DNA of 64,000 nt from Halicephalobus mephisto (Eukaryota > Nematoda > Chromadorea > Rhabditida > Panagrolaimidae): positions 292,888 through 356,887 of the forward strand of contig SWDT01000127.1 in NCBI GenBank assembly GCA_009193035.1, in the 5' to 3' direction. Of the stretch, positions 30,814 to 41,412 are shown piece by piece. The stretch's first letter is position 1. Each line of letters opens with the position of its first letter. The position numbers and the translations under genes are program-made. Below the pieces are notes generated by a model that saw only the letters and a program-made list of their open reading frames with translations, searched no databases and was not told the DNA's origin.

Positions 30814-30900
30814 TGTCCAAACAACGGCCTTCCGAGAATGGATGGATGCCAAAGCCGGATGGAATTTTCTAATCGTCTTTATTACTCAGACTTATCGTAA
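30814..30900 (+). CDS. Possible 3' exon, Cys-containing
   Basis: It follows an acceptor (GTTACTCAG) and reads CPNNGLPRMDGCQSRMEFSN, RLYYSDLS, then TAA. The first cysteines resemble the CPxNGxPxxxxxC layout of some secreted nematode repeats, but 28 residues prove little. An ATG frame from 30799 includes it. No upstream exon identified. Confidence 0.25.
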   Translation, partial: CPNNGLPRMDGCQSRMEFSNRLYYSDLS

Positions 30901-31027
30901 TGTTTTTAAAAATTAGTTGTATCCAAAATTCCTTTTTATACTTCTTAATTTAAATCCTTAGAAAAACAATTTCAAAAATTTCTTTTAAAATTATTTTTGG
31001 AGCTTTATTTCTAAAACAAATTTTTTG

Positions 31028-31225
31028 AAATTTTCCCTTCAGGACCAACTTTTTGAAAAATTTCTCTTCAGGACCAACTTTTTGAAAAATTTCCCTTCAG
31101 GACCAACTTTCCAAAATTTTTCGCTTCAAGAGTCATTTTTTTTACTTTCCTTTCCAAAAATTGTTCTTGTGAGAACTTCCCTTCAAGAATAACTTTTTAA
31201 AAAATTTCCCTTCAGGACCAACTTT
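31028..31225. repeat. 32-bp tandem repeat (TTTCCCTTCAGGACCAACTT)
   Basis: Six units, the last two diverged. It shares the CAGGACCA core with the GGTCC motif arrays. Confidence 0.85.
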
Positions 31226-31324
31226 TTTTTAAATAAAATTTTTCTTTTTTTGGGATTTTTTAATAAAATGTTAATTGTTGTAATTTTTAAAGAATTTTCC
31301 CCTTAGAGATTAAACATTAAATTT

Positions 31325-31489
31325 GCTATTGTAGAATCTCAGACGACTTTGGTCAAAAAAGGAAATAATAAAAAATTTCGGCTTTTAAGATTGCGCCAAA
31401 AGGAAGAGTCTGACTCCAGTTCGGAACTGTCTAGACAAAACAGATGTTATGGCCTTTTGATTTGGAGATTTAGTGGAAAAAACGAACTA
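31325..31489 (+). CDS. Possible 3' exon, 50-55 codons
   Basis: An open frame (…RLRQKEESDSSSELSRQNRC, YGLLIWRFSGKNEL, TAA at 31489) is preceded by acceptor-like CTATTGTAG and AATCTCAG. The residue pattern is protein-like, but there is no ATG and no recognised motif. Confidence 0.25.
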
Positions 31490-31649
31490 TAAGGACTTTA
31501 TGACCTTTTATGGAAGTAATTCTCGAAAAATAAACAATTTATTCATTTAAAAATAGCCCCCAATTTTGCAAAATTTTATCCCTCTAATTAGCTTTGGATA
31601 ATTTATCTTTTTCTTTGAAAAAATTTAAAAAAAACTAAGTTGCTGAATC

Positions 31650-32000
31650 CTGGTCCTGACACGAATTGAAATTTTATCAATTTTTTCTAAATAAAAAAAA
31701 TATTTAAAATTTTATAAATTTAAAAAAAAATAAAAATGTTTAAAATTTTATAAATTTAAAAAAAAATAAAAATATTTAAAGTTTTATAGTTTTTTTTAAA
31801 TAAAAAATATTTAAAAGTTTATAAATTTAGAAAAAATAAAAATGTTTTAAATTTTAGTTTTTTAAAAATAAAAATATTTTAAATTTTAGTTTTTTTAAAA
31901 ATAAAAATATTAATTTTAGTTTTTTTAAAAATAAAAATATTTAAAATTTTAGTTTTTTTAAAAATAAAAATATTAATTTTAGTTTGTGTTTTTCGTGTCG
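31650..32000. repeat. A/T tandem repeat bounded by GGTCCTGACACGAA motifs
   Basis: Ten or so 25-30-bp units (TTTTAAAAATAAAAATATTT, AAAATTTTAG) lie between GGTCCTGACACGAAT at 31652 and the inverted TTCGTGTCGGAATC at 31992. Confidence 0.7.
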
Positions 32001-32259
32001 GAATCAAGGTGGATTAATTTAATTTTTTTTAAGCTTTATTAAGAACAAAGAAGTTCTAAGTTCACAAGTAATCAAGACAATGGCGCCGGTCTAGTCGGGC
32101 CCCAGAAAACCGAACGTCAATCATATTCCATAGTAAAATGTAGATTTTATTTTTTAAGCTCGTTAAAAGAACAAAAATGATAACGATCAAATTAACTGAC
32201 CATAGACCTAGATAAACGTCCAAAAAATCATGAAAAAAAATTTCATCAATGATCAAATT

Positions 32260-32575
32260 TTAAAAATAATTAATTTTTATAAATATATTTATTTTTTTAA
32301 ATAATTAATTTTAAATAAATATATCTATTTTCGAAAATAATTTGTTTTTTTAAATAATTAATTTTAAATAAAAATATTTATTTTTTTAAATAATTAATTT
32401 TAAATAAAAATATTTATTTTTTTAAATAATTTATTTTCGAAAATAATTAATTTTAAATAAATATATTTATTTTCGAAAATAATCAATTTTTATAAATATA
32501 TTTATTTTTTAAAATAATTTATTTTTGAAAATAATTTATTTTTATAAAAATATTTATTTTTAAAAATTAGTTTAA
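32260..32575. repeat. About 40-bp A/T tandem repeat
   Basis: AATAATTAATTTTAAATAAA, TATATTTATTTTTTTA in eight diverging units. Confidence 0.75.
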
Positions 32576-32584
32576 ATTGCAAAT

Positions 32585-32686
32585 TTATTTTTTTTGCAAA
32601 AGAAGTGCATTTGCACCAATTCCACCCTCGTTTCTCTGACAATTCATCAATCCCCGACGGCAATTGTTCCGGATCTTGAGATCCAT
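32585..32686 (-). CDS. Short ATG frame, 33 aa
   Basis: MDLKIRNNCRRGLMNCQRNE, GGIGANALLLQKK, TAA, in a GC-richer island. Its length is within chance. Listed because the island also holds exon-like frames at 32936 and 33198. Confidence 0.15.
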   Translation of the reverse strand: MDLKIRNNCRRGLMNCQRNEGGIGANALLLQKK

Positions 32687-32935
32687 TCTTAGTTGGTCTT
32701 GTTTTACAAGTTAGTCACTCCAATCTTGTAACTTGTGACAAAACAGCTGATATTCTATAAGAATTAGTACTTTCAAAATTCGGATTGGAAAGTTTTAAAT
32801 CAGATCCCTCATTTGTGAGTTGTTAGAACAAGAAAAAGTGTCAATACTGTTTGCTTTTCTGGTTTTAATCCGGGATTTCGGGAATAACCAGTCCTGAAAG
32901 TAGACTTTTTGACATTTGCTAGTTAACTCGGAACA

Positions 32936-33016
32936 ATGAGCCCGACCACAGCCGGCTGGATCATGGAAAAGAAGCTAAAAATAATCAAAAACCTCTGTTT
33001 GCTCGTCATCACGTGA
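32936..33016 (+). CDS. Possible first exon or 26-aa ORF
   Basis: ATG in good context (GGAACAATGAGC) opens MSPTTAGWIMEKKLKIIKNL, CLLVIT to TGA. A GTGATT donor at 33013 could lead on. Basic stretch followed by a hydrophobic one. No partner exon identified. Confidence 0.2.
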   Translation: MSPTTAGWIMEKKLKIIKNLCLLVIT

Positions 33017-33197
33017 TTCGAGTTTTTCGAAGATGCACATAATGTTGGAAAAAAGTAAAAAATACAATTTCTAACTTGTTTAAAATTCTTCAAATATATT
33101 ACGGTCATTTTTATTAAATTTAAAAAATATTTTTGAAAAACTTTCTGTTTTTAGGAATAATTGTAACTTTTTAATCTTTTCTGGAACAATTCAAAAA

Positions 33198-33596
33198 TTA
33201 CAAATTCATAAATTGTCGACAGTTTTCGGACATAATTTGTGTGATTTCCGGTTTTCGGATTTCGCAACTTCCACATGACATCAATGCCGAACATAAGCCT
33301 CTTCGATCACTTCCCTAAAAATCACAAGTTTAAAAACATCTTTTTTATCGATTTTAAATTTTTAAATTTTATTTTTAATTACTTTCTGAATTTTTAAAAT
33401 CGAATTTCGTTATTTTAGATGTTTTTCGTAGATTTAAAAAAATGAAAAAATTTAAAATATTTTTTAAATCTGGTTTTGAGCTGATTTATCTGACGACATC
33501 CATCGATCCAGCTGCTCCTACGTACATTCCAGAGAAATTTCCGTTGTTTTTTATTTCCTCATTTTTATAAACCCCCTCTGTTGAAACACGTGTCAT
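33198..33596 (-). CDS. Candidate two-exon small protein, about 63 aa
   Basis: Exon 1 starts at ATG 33596 (MTRVSTEGVYKNEEIKNNGN, FSGMY) and can end at a GTAGGA donor (33521). Exon 2 begins after TGATTTTTAG at 33314 in matching phase (GSDRRGLCSALMSCGSCEIR, …MNL) and ends at TAA 33198. Without splicing exon 1 stays open to TAA 33486. Exon 2 has four cysteines in its first half plus one near the end. Codon pattern is reasonable, but there is no family match and the donor is weak. Confidence 0.3.
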
Positions 33597-33870
33597 TTGA
33601 GAATCGAACACTTGTCTGGCTCGTGTTCAAGGCTTAATCCGGGTGATTAGTGTTTAAAATAGGAATAATCACTTTCACATTTAAAATGCGTGAGATCGTG
33701 ATTACTCCAGAATTTTTTCGAGTTTCATTTTTGTTTCAAAAACAAAAATTAGGGATGTGGGCGAGGGTACCAAGAGTACAAAACTGAAATTTTGTTCCTG
33801 ATTAAGTTAATCCCGGTTCTGTTTTGATTTAAAAAATACAATTAATTTAATATATAATATTAATTTCCTC

Positions 33871-33981
33871 AAAATTGCAGGATTTGAAAAAGTGGGATTT
33901 GTATAAAGTACCCCCATAGGGTCGTCATTAGGGTACGGGGGTACTTTATACAAATCCCACTTTTTCAAATCCTGCAATTTT
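33871..33981. repeat. Perfect palindrome: 45-bp arms, 21-nt loop
   Basis: 33871-33915 (AAAATTGCAGGATTTGAAAA, AGTGGGATTTGTATAAAGTA, CCCCC) is the exact reverse complement of 33937-33981; the loop is 33916-33936. No mismatch in 45 bp. Possible readings: a young MITE, a miRNA-like or siRNA-producing hairpin, or a cruciform. There is no obvious target-site duplication. Confidence 0.95.
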
Positions 33982-34099
33982 CAGAAAATTTCTAATAATT
34001 CATAGTTTTTTAAAACACAAAAAATTAACTACAAAAAATAAAGTATCTAAGGCAATTTTCACTAACAATATCCCTAGATACCACAACTTTAACAAAGAA

Positions 34100-34760
34100 C
34101 TTAAATGATGTCATAACTATATAAAATAGCTCCAATGTACTGATACATAAATTGGGCATAATGTATTAGTGGATTATATTCGATATATCGGTGTATAAAA
34201 TATGATACATCCGATACATCATAGTTATTTTGATGTATCGATAGATTATATATTGTGCACTGTTTTTTGTGTATAAAACTCGACATTAAAGTTTGAGTTT
34301 TATGTTATTACACACGAAATAGCTCTAATATACTCATACATAATTGAGCATAATGTATTAATAAGTTATATTCGATATATCGGTGTATAAAATATGATAT
34401 ATCCCATACATCATAGTTATTTTGATGTATTTACACAATATACATAGTGTACTGTTTTTTGTGTATAAAACTCGACATTAAAGTTTGAGTTTTATGTTAT
34501 TACACACGAAATACCTCTAATATACTCATACATAATTGAGCATAATGTATTAGTGGATTATATATCGTGCACTGTTTTTTGTGTATAAAACTCGACATTA
34601 AAGTTTGAGTTTTATGTTATTACACACGAAATAGCTCCAATGTACTGATATATAATTGAGCATAATGTATTAATAAGTTATATTCGATATATTGGTGTGT
34701 AAAATATGACATATCCGGTAAATAATAGTTGTTTTAATATATCGATACACCATATACTAT
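34100..34760. repeat. 190-bp tandem repeat, four copies (one 70 bp shorter)
   Basis: Units contain ATTCGATATATCGGTGTATA, GTGCACTGTTTTTTGTGTAT, then a hairpin (ATAAAACTC...GAGTTTTAT), then TTACACACGAAATAGCTC. CACACGAAATA recurs at 34312, 34502 and 34622; the 34502 unit lacks about 70 bp around the CGATATATCG segment. Confidence 0.9.
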
Positions 34761-34812
34761 TTATTGTTTTTGTGTATAGGGTTAGTACAATTCATATTAT
34801 CCAGCAGTATCC

Positions 34813-35100
34813 TTGAGGGATAATGAGAATTTAAAATTTATCCCTGTGCACTTTAAAATATATTTCACCTCTATTCATGTTCGATATAAATTTCACGTTG
34901 TCTCGTGTTTAGTTTTCCATGACCTATTCAAATGTTTCAAATTCAAATTTTTTATACACGTTACTCACGTGGTCCTGTCTACCGTCTCAATTACGGATTC
35001 TAAACTTCAGGCAATCCCAAACCTAACTTCAAATAACAAATTTTACAACATCATAAAATTCTTCAGATTGTTCGAAAAAACAAAAATCAGTTTCTCTTAA
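34813..35100 (+). CDS. Open frame, 94 codons, no ATG at its start
   Basis: The frame is open from within the end of the repeat to TAA at 35100 and has C-biased third positions (…IHVTHVVLSTVSITDSKLQA…). There is no in-frame ATG and no clear acceptor. It is rich in Phe, Lys and Ile. It could be an exon. Confidence 0.25.
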   Translation: MRDNENLKFIPVHFKIYFTSIHVRYKFHVVSCLVFHDLFKCFKFKFFIHVTHVVLSTVSITDSKLQAIPNLTSNNKFYNIIKFFRLFEKTKISFS

Positions 35101-35185
35101 TTGGAGAATTTCCCTTTCTTGCGAAAAATAAGACAAAAGAATAGTTACACGTGATGCTCAATAGACGATGTTAATTCAAGCTTCA

Positions 35186-35260
35186 TTATTGTTCCTTGCA
35201 AAGGTGGATAGTCGTGTTCCTTTTGTCCTTTGGGCCGCTGCTAGGATACAAAAAGCGTGA
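35186..35260 (-). CDS. Possible 3' exon, 24 aa
   Basis: After TTTTCTTTTTAG the frame reads SRFLYPSSGPKDKRNTTIHL, CKEQ, TAA. Good acceptor, but too short to judge. Confidence 0.2.
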   Translation of the reverse strand, partial: SRFLYPSSGPKDKRNTTIHLCKEQ

Positions 35261-35462
35261 CTAAAAAGAAAACTGAATCTGATGATAATAATTTATGGCA
35301 AAAGATTTCAACGTGTAGTTAGAGATGTTTCTGAAAAGGAATAAAATAGACTATTTTTTCAATTCTAAAAATAACACTACAGGGTTCACTCCAGAGTACT
35401 TTGGAAGATAGTCATTTTAGATTCCCCTATAAGTATAATCAGAGTTCTGTGCTCCGTATTAT

Positions 35463-35645
35463 CAAAGTTCGACTTCAAAGTTAAAATCAAAATTCGACTT
35501 TAAAGTTCGACTTCAAAGTTAAAATCAAAGTTCGACTTTAAAATTTGACTTCAAAGTTCGGCTTTAAAATTTTACATCAAAGTTCGACTTTAAAGTTCGA
35601 CTTCAAAGTTCGGCTTTAAAATTTTACATCAAAATTCGATGTTGA
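35463..35645. repeat. TTCGACTT/AAAGTT 12-bp based tandem array
   Basis: About 14 steps of AAAGTTCGACTTCAAAGTTA and AAATTTGACTTC. A small copy is at 8060-8150. Confidence 0.85.
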
Positions 35646-35795
35646 AATTTTGAATTTTCTTGTTAAAAGAAAACCTAACTTTTTTCTATTTCAAAAATCT
35701 GTGTATCAGGTTTTGTCAACTTAACTAAGTGTACAATTTTTTGAAATAGAGGAAATTTAGTTTTTTAACAAGAAAATTATTTCAATTTTGAAGTT
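35641..35795. mobile_element. Inverted-repeat element, about 155 bp
   Basis: AATTTTCTTGTTAAAAGAAA with CTATTTCAAAAA on the left pairs with TTTTTTGAAATAGAGG and TTTTTTAACAAGAAAATTAT on the right. Arms are about 50 bp with several mismatches. MITE-like; target site not clear. Confidence 0.6.
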
Positions 35796-35799
35796 TAAT

Positions 35800-36640
35800 A
35801 ATATGGGGTTTAATAAGGAACTAAGAATCTAGTTGCTCATTTGGCCTTTTGACCTTGTTCGCGAGATAAAAAACGTCAAGGGAATCCTCTGCTTGTTCGT
35901 CGACGTTTCCATTTCCTTTCGAATTAATAAATCACGAAATTTCTCATCGAAGATATTTAAACTCGATTTTTATAATTCTATATTTTTTAATTTCTAACAT
36001 ATTTAATAAAATTTAATCGTCATTGTTATTTTTTTCATTTTGTAATTTTTCAAACCCCCTTATGACTTTGGAAATTTTTTTTATTATTTTCTGTTCTCTG
36101 ATAACTCTGAAAATTTCGAAACTTATCACTTCCGAAACTGGCGCCGACCAAAATTCAATATAATCTTGACGCCAACTTTATTGCCCCTTTTTGAAATAAT
36201 AAAACTTGGAATTTGAATAAGACTGACTTCCATAAGGTTACTTGATTTATAGCATGTAGTGCAGAAAGAACAATCAAGTTTTAGTCATGGTAATTTCCTT
36301 GAAAAATTTTCCAAAGTTAAATATCAAAAATAAAAAAATTAATTGTAGTTTTTTAATTTTTCGTTGAGTAAGAAAACAGTAAAAATTAATTTAATATATC
36401 ACCCCTCCACCCTCAAGTAGTAATTTGCGGAGATTAGTTAATCGGCTTCGAGATAATACTCGAGAGACCGCTCTGGACTAATTGCATCCTTGCACGTGCC
36501 ACAAGTTCAGACATGAATATCAAATGGTCTTCGAAATATAAAAAACATAATAAAAAATACTTAAAAATTCATTATTTGAAAATTTCAGTTTTCAAAGAAG
36601 TAAGAAAAAGTTAGTTTTTTTTGAAAAACAAAGTTAAAGG
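35800..36640. other. Intergenic with GC-richer islands
   Basis: Minus-strand ATG frames of 27 codons (35912-35829, METSTNKQRIPLTFFISRTR...) and 26 codons (36514-36434, MSELVARARMQLVQSGLSSI...) lie in two islands. Each is within chance length. 36100-36250 has no bounded exon. Confidence 0.25.
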
Positions 36641-36644
36641 GTCT

Positions 36645-37490
36645 TAGGAGTAGGAGTATGGGGGTTCCAGGGATAGGACTAGGGGTTCCTACGAACAAAA
36701 AAGTGTAAATTTTCGTCCAGTAACAAATGCAAATCGTCACTATTGCAATTTTCGTGATAAATGTTAAATATTTATCAAAAATATGACGATTATGTCACAT
36801 TTCGCAATTGTTACAGGACAAAAAATTACATTTTTTGTGTGTAGGATTGAGGTTATAAAAATTTTTAGGAATAAAGTTATGAGAGTTCTTAAAGGTAAAG
36901 TTATAAGAAGTTGTTAAGAGTCGAATTATAAGGTTATTAAAAATAAGGTTATAGAGGTTTTTAGGAATACAGTTATGAGAGTTCTTAAAGGTAAAGTTAA
37001 GTTGTTAAGAGTCGAATTATAGGGTTATAAAAGTTTTTAGGAATAAAGTTATGAGAGTTCTTAAAGATAAAGTTATAAGAAGTTGTTAGGAGTCGAATTA
37101 TAAGGTTATTAAAAATAAGGTTATAGAGGTTTTTAGGAATACAGTTATGAGAGTTCTTAAAGGTAAAGTTAAGTTGTTAGGAGTCGAATTATAAGGTTAT
37201 TAAAAATAGAGTTACTGGAGGTTTTAGGAGTTGAGTCATGAACGGTTCTTAAGAGTAGGATTATGGATGTTCCTAAAAGCAAAGCTATAGGGGATTGTAA
37301 AAGCAGAGTTATAGGGCTTCTTAGGAATAGGGTTATGAAGGGCCCTTAAAAGTAGAGTTATAAAAGTTCTTAGAACAGAGTTATGGGGGTTCTTGAGAGT
37401 AGGATTATAAATATCTTTAAAAACAAAGTTGTAGGAATTCGTAAAAACAGAATTATGAAAGTTTTTAAGAATGAAATTCTAAAAGTTGTT
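36645..37490. repeat. 22-24-bp minisatellite (GTTCTTAGGAGTAGAGTTAT)
   Basis: About 30 degenerate units form a higher-order repeat of about 120 bp between 36870 and 37200 (AATACAGTTATGAGAGTTCT recurs). Interrupted near its start by the element at 36695. Confidence 0.85.
36695..36842. mobile_element. About 150-bp inverted-repeat element, copy 3
   Basis: ACAAAAAAGTGTAAATTTTC ... AAATTACATTTTTTGTGTGT with a centre like the 29826 and 30048 copies (AATCGTCACTATTG, TCGCAATTGTTACAG). It lies within the minisatellite, so it inserted there or nucleated it. Confidence 0.65.
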
Positions 37491-37654
37491 AAAAATAGTT
37501 ATATTTTTTTAAAAAATAAAAATTTCCAATATTTTTATAATTTAAAAAAAATTTTTAATATAATAACAAAATTCAAAAAATACTGTTGTAGTTTTTTAGA
37601 ATGTTGTTATGACCTGATTTTTCCCAGAATTAATTACATAACGAATTTTCTAGA

Positions 37655-37985
37655 CTAGTGCGTAATGGGCAGCTTGCTTCGTTCAATGTAATTATTACTC
37701 AGTTTCCAAGAAATTAAAATTTTCGAAAACAAGACTTTTTGATAAACAAAAAACGACATTTTTCTACTTTCATCATGTTCGAACTTCCTGGAAGACTGAA
37801 ATGATGTTCGGTTTTCGACCCTTTCGTGAACTGTTTGTTTGTTTACGTGCCTCCAGCAATCGACTTGGAAGATGCTGTGTTCTCGGAGTTCCTCGACTGT
37901 TTCCAAAACAAGTCCTTTGGAATGTGGCAAAGTCACTCGTTTTTTGCAAAATGTTTATTTGGTTTTTGGTCAAAAACAATCTCTA
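37655..37985 (-). CDS. GC-richer island with two overlapping minus-strand frames
   Basis: Frame 37936-37655 (93 codons, …LETVEELREHSIFQVDCWRH…, ending ITH) is open but starts with GTG. Frame 37979-37773 (68 codons) overlaps it. A plus-strand frame 37801-37986 also exists. The first has the most exon-like composition. No ATG or firm splice borders. Confidence 0.25.
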
Positions 37986-37989
37986 AAAA

Positions 37990-38285
37990 ATGAAACCTTA
38001 ATTTCCAAACAGGACCAAAAGTTGAGAAAATTAATCCTACGTGATTTTTTCGAATTTTATTTTTCGGGTTTTTATTTTTTTCGAATTTTTATTTTTTGAA
38101 TTTTTATTTTTTTCGAATTTTATGGTTTCTGGACAACAGAAGCCGTCAAATATCACAAGAATTAAAATTAGTTATTTTCAAAGAAAAAATTTTAAAAAAA
38201 TAATTTTAAAAAATCTAAAAATTTAAATTTTTATTTTAAAAATAACTTTAAAAAATCGAAATTTAAATTTTTCCCTAAAAAGTGA
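37990..38285. other. AT-rich intergenic
   Basis: It holds a TTTTTATTTTTTTCGAATTT tandem at 38050-38130 and one CAGGACCAAAA motif at 38011. Confidence 0.4.
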
Positions 38286-38286
38286 G

Positions 38287-38481
38287 AAATTTGCCAGACA
38301 GCGCGCGATTCGACTCGCTTTGGTTCTTCAGTGCCAAATTTCTCTCTTGTAACTTTTTTGTTGGGAAAAACTGATTCTATTTAGTGACAGGAAAAATTCC
38401 CACAAAAAACACCAAAAAAGGAAAGTTTGGCGCTATTTAGCCAAAACGAGTCGAACTGCATGTTGTTCGGCAAAATTTTTC
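38287..38481. mobile_element. Inverted-repeat element, about 195 bp
   Basis: The left arm (AAATTTGCCAGACAGCGCGC, GATTCGACTCGCTTTGG, GTGCCAAATTT) matches the complement of the right arm (AAGTTTGGCGCTATTTAGCC, AAAACGAGTCGAACTGCATG, CGGCAAAATTT) over about 57 bp with mismatches. Palindromic MITE-like element; ends not resolved to a target duplication. Confidence 0.65.
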
Positions 38482-38549
38482 TTTATCATTTTAGGTAACT
38501 TTGAGGACTTTTGGAGGACAGATAGCAAATGTCACTTATATGTAATTTC

Positions 38550-38960
38550 CACTTAAGACCACGAGGAAAGTCTTTTTAAGGATTTTTCACTTGGTCTCGA
38601 GTGGAAATTATATATGAGCGATTTTTGCAGATTTCTTAATTATTGTCGATTTTTAAATTTTTTTCATATATCATTTTTTAAATTTCTTTCATATATTATT
38701 TCTTTCTAATTTCTTTAGTATATTATTTATTTTTAGAAATGACTGTTAATTTCTTAGATTTTTTCAACATATCGTTGATTTTTTATTTTTTTAATACATT
38801 GTTGATTTTTTATTTTTTCAGGGATATTGTCAATTTCGTAAATTTTTAGACTTATTTCGAAATTCTCTTTGTGGTCAGCTGATTCTTTTAAATTCGGATC
38901 GATTTCGAAACCAATATTTGCTTTGACCAGCACTCCGCAGCTGACCGTCGCCACGTGACA
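38550..38960. other. Intergenic with one GGTCC/GTGGAAA motif pair
   Basis: ATTTCCACTTAAGACCACGA and TTGGTCTCGAGTGGAAATTA at 38556-38612 are one unit of the family. 38640-38820 is a T-rich tandem. The minus frame 38954-38754 (66 codons) partly follows that tandem. Confidence 0.4.
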
Positions 38961-38964
38961 TCTT

Positions 38965-39345
38965 TGTGCTAGATTTGGCGCGAATCCAATCCCTCCGTTT
39001 TTGAATTTTAAATTTTACTTGATCTATTGAGTACACTCTCAAAGTAGAATTCTTTCTTTTTTATGATGTTTGAGTCATCAAGTTTGAATTTCGTCAAATT
39101 TCTTAACATAAGTTTACTTTTTTCGTTTTCACATGAGGGGAGAGTCGCCGAACGGATTGATGGGCACCAAGCCAGCTGGCTCCACAGCTGGAAGTCGTCC
39201 TATAAGTAGAGGAATTCTTTGATGATTCATACCCACGCTTTGATTGAATTGGTTTTCGTCAAATTCGGGGTGAGTTGGAATAACTAGTAAGAGCAGTTAG
39301 TCACCCTTCAGGTCCTAGGTAAAGAATAAAGTAAATCTCCAACTG
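38965..39345. other. Intergenic
   Basis: A 29-codon ATG frame from 39133 (MRGESPNGLMGTKPAGSTAG...) lies in a GC-richer patch; chance length. No splice-bounded exon. Confidence 0.25.
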
Positions 39346-39347
39346 TA

Positions 39348-39737
39348 CAGTGTAGGCTATAATTTAAGAAATATTGGTCGTAATTTGGTTTGTCATGCAG
39401 TACTAGAGAAGTACTGTAAGATATTCTGTGTAGTTTGATCCGTAAGTGGTACTTGTGGAATCTGATTCAGGAGTTATGGCATGTGGAACAAATTAGGATC
39501 AGTAGTTCCGAAGTTACGGACTATATTGTAGGAAATTCTCGAGGACGGATTAACAAACACAAGTTAGAATTCCACCCAGCCCAGGGTACCATCCTCTCCA
39601 CAAACCACAATATAGTTTGTAATTTTAAAAACAGAATCCATCGTAGTAATAAAGCACTAGTTAGAACATTTAAAACATCTTTTACAATTTGACTATTAGT
39701 ATTTGTAAGTTTTTTAATTTCACCTTATTTCTAAATT
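39348..39737 (+). repeat. Long dispersed repeat, copy 1 (about 390 bp)
   Basis: It matches 45641-46214 in the same orientation: loosely over the first 80 bp, then almost identically from TGTAGTTTGATCCGTAAGTG. Copy 1 lacks about 190 bp present in copy 2 after the GGTACC site (39586). Both keep an open frame of about 55 codons (IRKWYLWNLIQELWHVEQIR, ISSSEVTDYIVGNS, INKHKLEFHPAQGT) with few changes, and both carry AATAAA after it. The open frame and poly-A signal recall the end of a transposon or an LTR, but no TG...CA borders, target duplication or polymerase gene were found. Confidence 0.75.
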
Positions 39738-39739
39738 AC

Positions 39740-41400
39740 AACCCCTGCTGCAAACACAACCGTCATCCTCATTGAGCTTAAGTCTTAGTTTTGAACTTTC
39801 AATTTTTATTCCTGCGTCATATGTCATTGAAATAATTTAATAGAATGACGTAAAATATTGAGAATTTGGCTTGACTGGGTGTATGACTAAATTAACCTCT
39901 TGTACTCAGTCGTTTTTTCTTCCTCGAATGTCGCCCCCGGGTCGAAACGTAAAAGCACGTGTAGATTTTTAAGTCTAGTCTCAATTTTCGGCCAACTGAC
40001 AGGAAATGCATCTCTAAATGGAGTCAACATTGTTGCAAAAATTTCTAAGTAATATTTTTTAAATTTATAAATTAGTAATTTCCAATTAAATTTCGAAACT
40101 TTTTGGTCATGTGGAATTTGAAGAACTAAAAAGATAAAAACAAGTTTTGAAGAAGATTTTGGCACAGCTGAGGCTTTTCGAATGATGCCATTTGTGGGTC
40201 TCAACTGAATTTCACGTGGCTTTAACCCGTTGCGAAAAAAACTACTTTATCCAACTAGACAGTTGTCGCCACTGCTTTTGCAGAAAAATAGGCTAGAAAT
40301 TAATCACATAAGGGCGTCAAATTGATGATAGATCTGATTTTTCATGTGAATCTTTCTGAAAATAATAGTTGCATTCGACACAAATATGAATTGTCTGATT
40401 CATTTGGAAGGATTTTGAAGGATAAAAAAGACCAAAAAGAGATCCAGATTAAAATGAATAATTTTAGTCTGAATCTTGAGGATTCGTTTCGTGACCGAAA
40501 ACATTGTGGAAATTACGATAGGTTTCGAAACGAATGCCCAGGTCACTAGGGCATAAGGCTTCTATGTAATATTAATATCCGTGGAGTATTGTCATGAGTT
40601 AATTTCGAAACCTTTCAGATACTCCTAAAGTCCCTTTTTCCTCGTGTTTATCGCTTTTTACTGATAATATTTCCTAAAATTATATTGCGCGTGTTTGTTT
40701 TCTTATAAAAGATCAGCTGTGACTTTGGTGTTCGGTGATTTGTTATTGTTGACGGCAGAAACGTGAATTTCTTTACAACAATCCTCATTCAATCTTTGAA
40801 CTGATTTCAAAGTATAAAATGGTCAACAGCAAAATTAAATTAAATTTTTGTGCAACAATTGTACAAGCTGGTCGATTTGAATGTTGTAAACAAATTGTAG
40901 ATTTTATTTTGCTGTTGACCTCGACGTCGGTTCCGAAGTCCCAAGGTATCAGACATGATCCCTGATGTTGTGACCAGTGGCGTGTGATAAACAAAGTAGG
41001 GAACAAAAAACAAAGCAATTGAAATCGGGTCCGAACAAGGATGAAATATGATTTCGTGGCATATTTGTTCGTTTATTATTCGATGGTGAATCATAAGAGT
41101 TCAGTTGTCGTAAACAAAGCTTGCAAAAACACCTTGTGCTTTGCAGACTTGATTTTTGGTTAAAAAATGAAAATTGTCTTTTATTTTGTAGGTGTGGTAC
41201 AAAATAGAGTTATTAGGAATCCTTTAATTAATTTCTTAAAGATGATTCCTGTAGACATTAAACATCTTCGTAAACAAAAATTTAAAATTAATCATTAAAA
41301 ATCCGAACTACTTTATTATTTACTTTACATTTTAATCCATCATTTAAGTGTTTTCAAAATCTTGGCCAAAGATTTCCTGATGATTAATTTTTCCATGTAC
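39740..41400. other. Intergenic, a few candidate frames
   Basis: 40322-40549 (+) is a 75-codon frame (…KDKKDQKEIQIKMNNFSLNL…, ending ECPGH) starting TTG/ATG in mixed sequence. 41094-40840 (-) is 84 codons but overlaps a degenerate minisatellite A unit at 40849-40922. 40204-39887 (-) has no good start. None shows splice borders or a motif. Confidence 0.3.
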
Positions 41401-41412
41401 GCAAAAACATGA

